Source of the DNA: DATLZB01 sp035574175
GTDB lineage: Bacteria > Pseudomonadota > Alphaproteobacteria > Rhizobiales > Hyphomicrobiaceae
Length of the DNA: 12,649 nucleotides
Direction of reading: 5' to 3'
NCBI GenBank assembly: GCA_035574175.1
Contig: DATLZB010000087.1
Location: forward strand, 1 to 12,649
The stretch's first letter is position 1; every line of letters begins with the position of its first letter. Positions 8,552 through 12,649 of the stretch are shown here, piece after piece. Under the pieces are notes generated by a model, which saw only the letters and a list, made by a program, of their open reading frames with translations, was not told where the DNA came from and did no database searches. The translations under genes were made by a program, and so were the position numbers.

Positions 8552-8581
8552 TAATTAGGAGCGCAAATGCGGACAATGCAA
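8552..8581 (-). promoter_or_regulatory. Candidate promoter for the leftward M48-dsbA cluster
   Basis: On the minus strand, TTGCAT (8581-8576) and TAATTA (8557-8552) are separated by 18 nt, which fits a vegetative-type promoter. The -10 lies about 72 nt before the GTG at 8480. This is the only AT-rich hexamer pair with good spacing in the divergent gap. Predicted from sequence only. Confidence 0.3.
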
Positions 8582-8659
8582 GGCTCAGGCGGCGATCGAG
8601 AGCCTCGGCGGGTCACGATTTTGTCAAGGTCACTGCCGGGCGGCGCGCAACGCGGGCCT

Positions 8660-8698
8660 TTATCCACCCCGGTGTGATAGAGAAAGCGGTTATCCATC
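8660..8698 (+). promoter_or_regulatory. Pair of DnaA-box-like sequences 30 bp apart
   Basis: TTATCCACC (8660-8668) and TTATCCATC (8690-8698) match the DnaA box TTATCCACA at 8 and 7 of 9 positions. They are exactly 30 bp apart start to start, about three helical turns, in the same orientation, just upstream of the aminotransferase start. A perfect TTATCCACA lies at 8860-8868 inside that gene. They may be a regulatory DnaA site or a direct repeat for another regulator; no AT-rich unwinding region supports an origin. Confidence 0.35.
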
Positions 8699-8729
8699 CG
8701 CCGTGGTCGAGGATCCTGGGACGCTGCCC

Positions 8730-9926
8730 ATGCGAGACGACACATTTTCCGCCGCCGGCGGCATCCTGCGCCAGCTGTCGCAGCGCGGCAACGTGGAGCC
8801 CTTCATCGTCATGGACGTGATCCGCGCCGCGGCCGCGCGTGAGGCGGCGGGAGAGAGGATTATCCACATGGAGGTCGGACAGCCCGGCACCCCAGCGCCG
8901 CGGGCAGCACGCGAGGCGGTCAAGCGCTTAATCGACACCGACAAGCTCGGCTACACGGAGGCCCTCGGCATCCCGCGTCTTAAGGAACGTATCGCGCGAC
9001 ATTATCTGGACCGGTACGGCGTCACGCTCGCACCCGATCGCGTGGTGGCGACGACGGGCTCCTCCGCCGCCTTCGTGCTCGCCTTCCTCGCCCTGTTCGA
9101 TGTGGGCGACCGGGTGGCGCTGCCTTCGCCCGGCTATCCATGCTATCGCCACATCCTGGGCGCGCTCGGGGTCAGGCCCGTGATGCTCCAAACCGATGCG
9201 GTGAGTCGGTGGATGCCGACCGCCGCCCAGATCACGGCGGAGGCACAAGCGCGTGGCCTTGCCGGTGTGCTTATTGCGAGCCCGGCCAATCCGACGGGGT
9301 CCATGCTTCAGCCGGAACGGCTCGAAGACATCGTCACCGCCTGCCAGCGGGCGCGCGTGTGGTTCATTTCCGACGAAATCTATCACGGCCTCACCTACGC
9401 CTTCCCCGCCAAGACGGCGCTGGCTCTCTCCGATGAGGTCATCATCATCAACAGCTTCTCCAAGTACTTCTCGATGACGGGCTGGCGTATCGGCTGGATG
9501 GTGGTGCCGCAAGCGCTTGTGCGCACCATCGAGCGGCTGGCCCAAAACCTTTACATCTCGGCGCCAGCCATCGCGCAAGTTGCGGCGCTGGCGGCGTTGG
9601 ATGCGACGGAGGAGCTGGAAGCAAACCGGCAGGTTTACCGCGCCAACCACGACCTCCTGCTCAAGGAACTGCCGCAGCTCGGCATGGGTGAGATCGTACC
9701 GGCCGACGGCGCCTTCTACCTCTACATCGACATCGGCCGCTTCACCGACGACAGCTTGGCTTTCGCCAAAGCGATGCTGGCCGAGACCGGCATCGCGGCG
9801 ACGCCCGGGGTCGACTTCGACGCGAACCGCGGCCGGCGCTTCCTGCGACTCTCCTACTCGGGTACCACGGCCGACATGGAGGCGGCCGTGGAACGCCTTG
9901 CCCGCTGGCCACGGCTAAAGGGTTGA
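8730..9926 (+). CDS. Class I/II (fold-type I) PLP-dependent aminotransferase
   Basis: This is a 398-residue cytoplasmic aminotransferase of the aspartate aminotransferase superfamily. The conserved marks are all present: HMEVGQPGTPAP near the N-terminus, SPGYPCYRH, SPANPTGS (N187), ISDEIYHGL (D215, Y218), NSFSKYFSMTGWRIGW with the PLP-binding lysine K245, and RFLRLSYS with the carboxylate-binding arginine R373. The amino donor cannot be told from sequence; alphaproteobacterial relatives are annotated only generally. The start is uncertain: ATG 8730 has GGGA about 9 nt upstream, while an in-frame GTG at 8703 would add nine residues without a visible ribosome-binding site. The gene is divergent from the M48 protease and convergent with the D-threonine-aldolase-like gene, with only 9 bp between the stops and no terminator visible. 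Confidence 0.95.
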   Translation: MRDDTFSAAGGILRQLSQRGNVEPFIVMDVIRAAAAREAAGERIIHMEVGQPGTPAPRAAREAVKRLIDTDKLGYTEALGIPRLKERIARHYLDRYGVTLAPDRVVATTGSSAAFVLAFLALFDVGDRVALPSPGYPCYRHILGALGVRPVMLQTDAVSRWMPTAAQITAEAQARGLAGVLIASPANPTGSMLQPERLEDIVTACQRARVWFISDEIYHGLTYAFPAKTALALSDEVIIINSFSKYFSMTGWRIGWMVVPQALVRTIERLAQNLYISAPAIAQVAALAALDATEELEANRQVYRANHDLLLKELPQLGMGEIVPADGAFYLYIDIGRFTDDSLAFAKAMLAETGIAATPGVDFDANRGRRFLRLSYSGTTADMEAAVERLARWPRLKG

Positions 9927-9935
9927 CCGGCGATC

Positions 9936-11075
9936 TCAGAACACCGCGCCGCGCGCGGCGACGGGCCAGAGGGCCTCGACCCGGGCATTGGGCGTGTGCA
10001 GTCCGCGCACGGCAACGTACCAGTCGTGCAGGTTCACGGTCGGGTCGCAATGGCCGGGCACCAGCAGCACCTTGTCGTCGAGTTGCAGCCGCGTTGCGCA
10101 GCCGGAAAGCTCTAGGATGCCGTGCTCGTCAGACGGCCGGTAATAGCGCGCGCCCGGCAGCCCCCACGGCTCCGCCAGCCCTGAGTCGGTGCTCAGCGCC
10201 TTCAGGCCCGCGTCGACGACGGCGCGCTCCGGGGCGGGGAGGCTCATGACGGTTGCATAAACGAAGAGCGCCTGAACGAACGCCGGCACGCTGGCCTCGG
10301 GGTCGGGCGTGTTGCGGGCATAGTCGGCGTCCATGAAGACGTAGGACCCTGGCTGCAGCTCGTTCCAAACGCCGGAACTCGCTTCGAGCGCAAACGTGCC
10401 GGTGCCGGCGCCGGTAACGATGGGCACGGACATCCCGGCTGCGATCAGCGCCGCAACCGTCTCCTTGGTCAGCCGTGCGGCGCGCTCTATCGCGGCCCTG
10501 CGCTCGGCCGGCGCCCGCATGTGCTGAGCCGCGCCGTGATAGGCATGTAGGCCAGCGAACCGCAATTGCCCACAGTCTGCAAAAGCCCGGGCAATCTCTA
10601 CCGCCGGCGCGCCGGGGGCTACGCCGCAGCGGCTGCCACCCACGTCGATCTCGATCAGAACGTCGAGACACACGCCGTGGCGCGCGGCGGCCGCACTGAG
10701 ATCGCCAATAGTGCTGGCATCATCTATGCACACCGCGACGTGACACGAACGGGCGAGGCAGGCCAGCCGGTCGAGCTTGGAAACACTCACGACCTCGTTC
10801 GAGACGAGGATATCGCGGACGCCGCCGGCCGCCAGCACCTCGGCCTCCGACACCTTCTGACAGCACACGCCGACCGCGCCGAGTTCAATCTGCTTCAGCG
10901 CAATAATCGGAGACTTGTGGGTCTTGGCATGCGGGCGCAGGCGCAGGCCGAACCGGCGAGCAGCGCTTGCCATGGCGGCAAGATTGGCCTCGAAGGCGTC
11001 AAGGTCGATTAGCAGGGCCGGCGTGTCGACGGACCAGAGCGGCTGCCCTTCGCGGGCTGGCGGCGGCATCGGCAT
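9936..11075 (-). CDS. D-threonine aldolase / D-serine dehydratase-like PLP enzyme
   Basis: The 379-residue product belongs to the fold-type III PLP enzymes of the alanine racemase N-terminal type with a D-serine-dehydratase-like C-terminal domain. These act on D-threonine, other 3-hydroxy D-amino acids or D-serine. Visible marks are VDTPALLIDLDAFEAN near the start, LRPHAKTHKSP with Schiff-base lysine K51, HAYHGAAQH, and the C-terminal metal site GHCDPTVNLHDW (H342, D344). The metal site fits the divalent-metal-dependent D-threonine aldolase group; the precise substrate is undecided. The ATG at 11075 is chosen because the frame upstream runs through the DUF4326 gene; a second ATG is at 11069. 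It begins 7 bp after the DUF4326 stop, so translation of the two is probably coupled. It is convergent with the aminotransferase. Confidence 0.92.
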   Translation of the reverse strand: MPMPPPAREGQPLWSVDTPALLIDLDAFEANLAAMASAARRFGLRLRPHAKTHKSPIIALKQIELGAVGVCCQKVSEAEVLAAGGVRDILVSNEVVSVSKLDRLACLARSCHVAVCIDDASTIGDLSAAAARHGVCLDVLIEIDVGGSRCGVAPGAPAVEIARAFADCGQLRFAGLHAYHGAAQHMRAPAERRAAIERAARLTKETVAALIAAGMSVPIVTGAGTGTFALEASSGVWNELQPGSYVFMDADYARNTPDPEASVPAFVQALFVYATVMSLPAPERAVVDAGLKALSTDSGLAEPWGLPGARYYRPSDEHGILELSGCATRLQLDDKVLLVPGHCDPTVNLHDWYVAVRGLHTPNARVEALWPVAARGAVF

Positions 11076-11082
11076 GGGCCAT

Positions 11083-11409
11083 TCATCCGTTGGCGATGTC
11101 GAGCAGGACGTCGGCGTGGCAGGGCCCCACGAGCGAGCACCAGCAGGCAAGATTGCGGCCGGCAAGCTCGCGCTTTACCGCATCAAGGGTGCAGCGGGGA
11201 TCAAGCCGCGCATTGAGGGCGGATTTGGGCCGGGTGAGCGCCTTGCGGTATAGCGCTACGGCCTCCGCGCGGCGCATCGGACGGCCGTGCTCGGGATGCT
11301 TGTCTCCCGGCCGGAAGGGGTTGCCCCATTGGCTCGGGCGGCCAACGTACACGGTATTGGCGGGCTTGCGCCAACCCTTGCTTCGTCGCATGATGACACG
11401 CTCGACCAC
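11083..11409 (-). CDS. DUF4326 domain protein
   Basis: The 108-residue product has the characteristic order of the DUF4326 family: NTVYVGRPSQWGNPF near residue 20, an AVALYRKAL helix, then ELAGRNLACWCSLVGPCHAD near the C-terminus. The family has no established function that I can state. The conserved C-W-C...P-C-H cluster could bind metal or be catalytic, which is inference. Such genes are frequent in phages and mobile elements of proteobacteria. The start is GTG at 11409, because a strong GGGAGG lies 8 nt upstream. An ATG at 11391 has no such site, and the ATG at 11481 lies inside the terminator region. The gene is just upstream of the D-threonine-aldolase-like gene (7-bp gap) and downstream of a terminator. 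Confidence 0.88.
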   Translation of the reverse strand: MVERVIMRRSKGWRKPANTVYVGRPSQWGNPFRPGDKHPEHGRPMRRAEAVALYRKALTRPKSALNARLDPRCTLDAVKRELAGRNLACWCSLVGPCHADVLLDIANG

Positions 11410-11417
11410 CGTGCAAT

Positions 11418-11423
11418 CCTCCC
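11418..11423 (-). promoter_or_regulatory. Ribosome-binding site of the DUF4326 gene
   Basis: GGGAGG on the minus strand lies 8 nt before the GTG at 11409 and decides that start over the ATG at 11391. Confidence 0.6.
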
Positions 11424-11484
11424 TTTCCCTTTTGCCTTTGCCGAAGGGGGACCGGTAGTTTTGTCGAGGAGCGGGAGCCAAAAA

Positions 11485-11514
11485 GCAAGAAGGGCCGCGC
11501 TGTGCGGCCCTTTT
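11485..11514 (-). terminator. Rho-independent terminator (works mainly leftward)
   Basis: GGGCCGC (11492-11498) and GCGGCCC (11504-11510) pair around a 5-nt loop. Flanking A/T pairs extend the stem to about 11 bp (11488-11498 with 11504-11514). On the minus strand the stem is followed by TTCTTGCTTTTT, a U-rich tail. It therefore ends transcription of the membrane/winged-helix gene and isolates the DUF4326 gene. A shorter TTTT on the other side could give weak plus-strand activity. A second small hairpin (GGCGCC arms at 11545-11550 and 11559-11564) lies nearer the stop codon. Confidence 0.85.
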
Positions 11515-11568
11515 GCTGTGAGACTTGCGCCTCTTATGTCGTGCGGCGCCTTCCCACAGGCGCCTTCA

Positions 11569-12649
11569 TCAGGCGGCCGCGACCTCTGCGGCCGGCAATT
11601 TCTTATCCTCCTCGACACTCTGGCCGGACTTCAGCGCGATGCCGATGTACCGAATCCGTCCCGCGATCTTAGCCTTCTGTACGCCCAACTCACCGAAATC
11701 ACGACCGAATGTGGGTAGTGCCAAAGGCTCCTTTCCGTTCTCTTCACACCACTGACAGTAGTCCTCATAGAGCGACGTCGCCGTCAGGCTGGCCCCGTCC
11801 TGCGTCTCAATCCGCTCCTTGTAGAAACGCTGCACGTCGTCCTCGGGCGGAAGCAGCTTGGCCGCCGGAGCCGGCAGCGACCTGTTGTCGTTGGCGCTCG
11901 GACGGCGGCGCTCGCGCGGGGGCTTGGCCGGAGCGGCCAGGCTCTCCCCGATCGGGGCCGCAGAAAGAGCGGCCGCGACCGGCGGCGTCGGCAGGTGGCG
12001 GTCATAGAGACGCCATTGGCTGAAGGCGATGTACATGCCAAGTCCGGAACCGATCTCGAGCAGTAGTGCGATGAAGATGGTCAGAGCCATCTGCACCTCC
12101 TCAAGACCCCGACCCGACAAGTCGGCCAGCACCTTCGCCTGCGGGTCGGCCTCGCTCAGCACCGAGCCGCCGCCCGCCTGGGCGAGCTTCGCCGATACGT
12201 CGGCAATGCGCACCTCAAGAGCCGCCGCCTGTTGGGCAGACGCGAGCTCCGACGACAGCGTGTGGAACTGCTGACAGAAACTGCGGGTCTGCGGACCTTT
12301 GATCTCCGCGCACCCGTTCGACCAGCCCCATTCACGCCTCGTCTTGAGGCCCTCGATCTCGTTTTCCACGGTGGCGATCGGGCGGTGCTGAGGAATCCAA
12401 CCAAGCTGTTCCTTGGCCCGCTCAAGATCGGCCCGCAGGTCCTTGTAGGACTGGGCCTCGGCCGCGCGATGGCCGCTCATGTCGAAGCGGTTGAGCGCGG
12501 CGTGTCCAAGCGCCGAGGTCAGCGAATAGGCGCTGACCACGCCCCAGACCAAAATGGATGCGATCGCCTGCGACCACATCCGGTTGCGTATTGCGGCAAA
12601 GAAGAAGAACGGAACCAGCGCCTTGAGGCAGTCGGCGGCAACGCTCGCC
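11569..12649 (-). CDS. Membrane protein with coiled extracytoplasmic loop and primase-type winged-helix tail (5' end outside window)
   Basis: I do not recognise a named family. The frame is open from the right edge, with no stop before it, so the ATG at 12579 is probably internal. The upstream part encodes a hydrophobic helix (ALVPFFFFAAI, about 12590-12620). A second helix follows (AIASILVWGVVSAYSLTSAL, about 12505-12565), then a polar, helical segment with two cysteines (12270-12315), likely extracytoplasmic. A third helix is at about 12025-12100 (MALTIFIALLLEIGSGLGMY). The cytoplasmic part has a basic/Pro-rich linker, then a domain (about 11625-11840) with LYEDYCQWCEENGKEPLALP and FGRDFGELG...RIRYIGIAL. 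This resembles the winged helix at the C-terminus of phage P4-type primases. Similar proteins occur on mobile elements of Hyphomicrobiales. It ends in a strong terminator and is a separate transcription unit. Confidence 0.8.
   Translation of the reverse strand, partial: ASVAADCLKALVPFFFFAAIRNRMWSQAIASILVWGVVSAYSLTSALGHAALNRFDMSGHRAAEAQSYKDLRADLERAKEQLGWIPQHRPIATVENEIEGLKTRREWGWSNGCAEIKGPQTRSFCQQFHTLSSELASAQQAAALEVRIADVSAKLAQAGGGSVLSEADPQAKVLADLSGRGLEEVQMALTIFIALLLEIGSGLGMYIAFSQWRLYDRHLPTPPVAAALSAAPIGESLAAPAKPPRERRRPSANDNRSLPAPAAKLLPPEDDVQRFYKERIETQDGASLTATSLYEDYCQWCEENGKEPLALPTFGRDFGELGVQKAKIAGRIRYIGIALKSGQSVEEDKKLPAAEVAAA

Noticed and set aside
7026..8558. Long plus-strand open frame (510 codons)
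   Set aside because: It lies antisense to the M48 protease and dsbA. Its translation is Arg/Leu/Gly/His-rich with no recognisable motif, a usual by-product of GC-rich codons.
8660..8868. Replication origin from the DnaA-like boxes
   Set aside because: Only one perfect box, located in coding sequence, no AT-rich unwinding region and no typical origin neighbours.

Overview
This window looks like chromosomal DNA of a GC-rich alphaproteobacterium, probably of the order Hyphomicrobiales (Rhizobiales). The evidence is the uniformly high GC, the gene order M48 protease - DsbA-like - aroQ - accB - accC on one strand, and the family types found. I cannot name the genus from sequence alone.

Layout, left to right. 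Positions 1-337 are the end of an IS30-family insertion sequence; the transposase N-terminus reads leftward out of the window. Positions 338-566 hold no gene, but they carry a REP-like palindrome and a 13-bp inverted repeat that abuts the IS end. A small secreted four-cysteine protein (567-1061, minus) lies divergent from a large modular cell-wall hydrolase (1324-3543, plus), which joins a peptidoglycan-binding-like domain, a GH46/lysozyme-like domain, a proline-rich linker and an M15 peptidase. Then comes a leftward housekeeping cluster: bepA-like M48 protease with TPRs (8480-7119), membrane-anchored DsbA-family oxidoreductase (7072-6203), type II dehydroquinase aroQ (6045-5593), and the acetyl-CoA carboxylase subunits accB (5536-5054) and accC (4946-3603). 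A class I/II aminotransferase (8730-9926, plus) is divergent from this cluster. It converges, with a 9-bp gap, on a D-threonine aldolase/D-serine dehydratase-like PLP enzyme (11075-9936, minus), which sits 7 bp behind a DUF4326 gene (11409-11083). A strong stem-loop terminator separates these from the last gene (11569 to beyond 12649, minus). That gene encodes a membrane protein with a coiled extracytoplasmic segment and a cytoplasmic winged-helix tail like those of phage/plasmid primases.

How the genes work together: the central cluster serves envelope protein quality control (M48 protease, DsbA-like), the shikimate pathway (aroQ) and the first step of fatty-acid synthesis (accB, accC). The flanks are more accessory in character: an IS on the left, a possible secreted lysin with a small secreted neighbour, and on the right DUF4326 and a membrane/winged-helix protein of a kind often met on mobile elements. 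No tRNA, rRNA or CRISPR array was seen. The most unusual items are the two-enzyme lysin, the membrane-winged-helix protein and the DUF4326/D-amino-acid enzyme pair. None of them is proven to be a new system.
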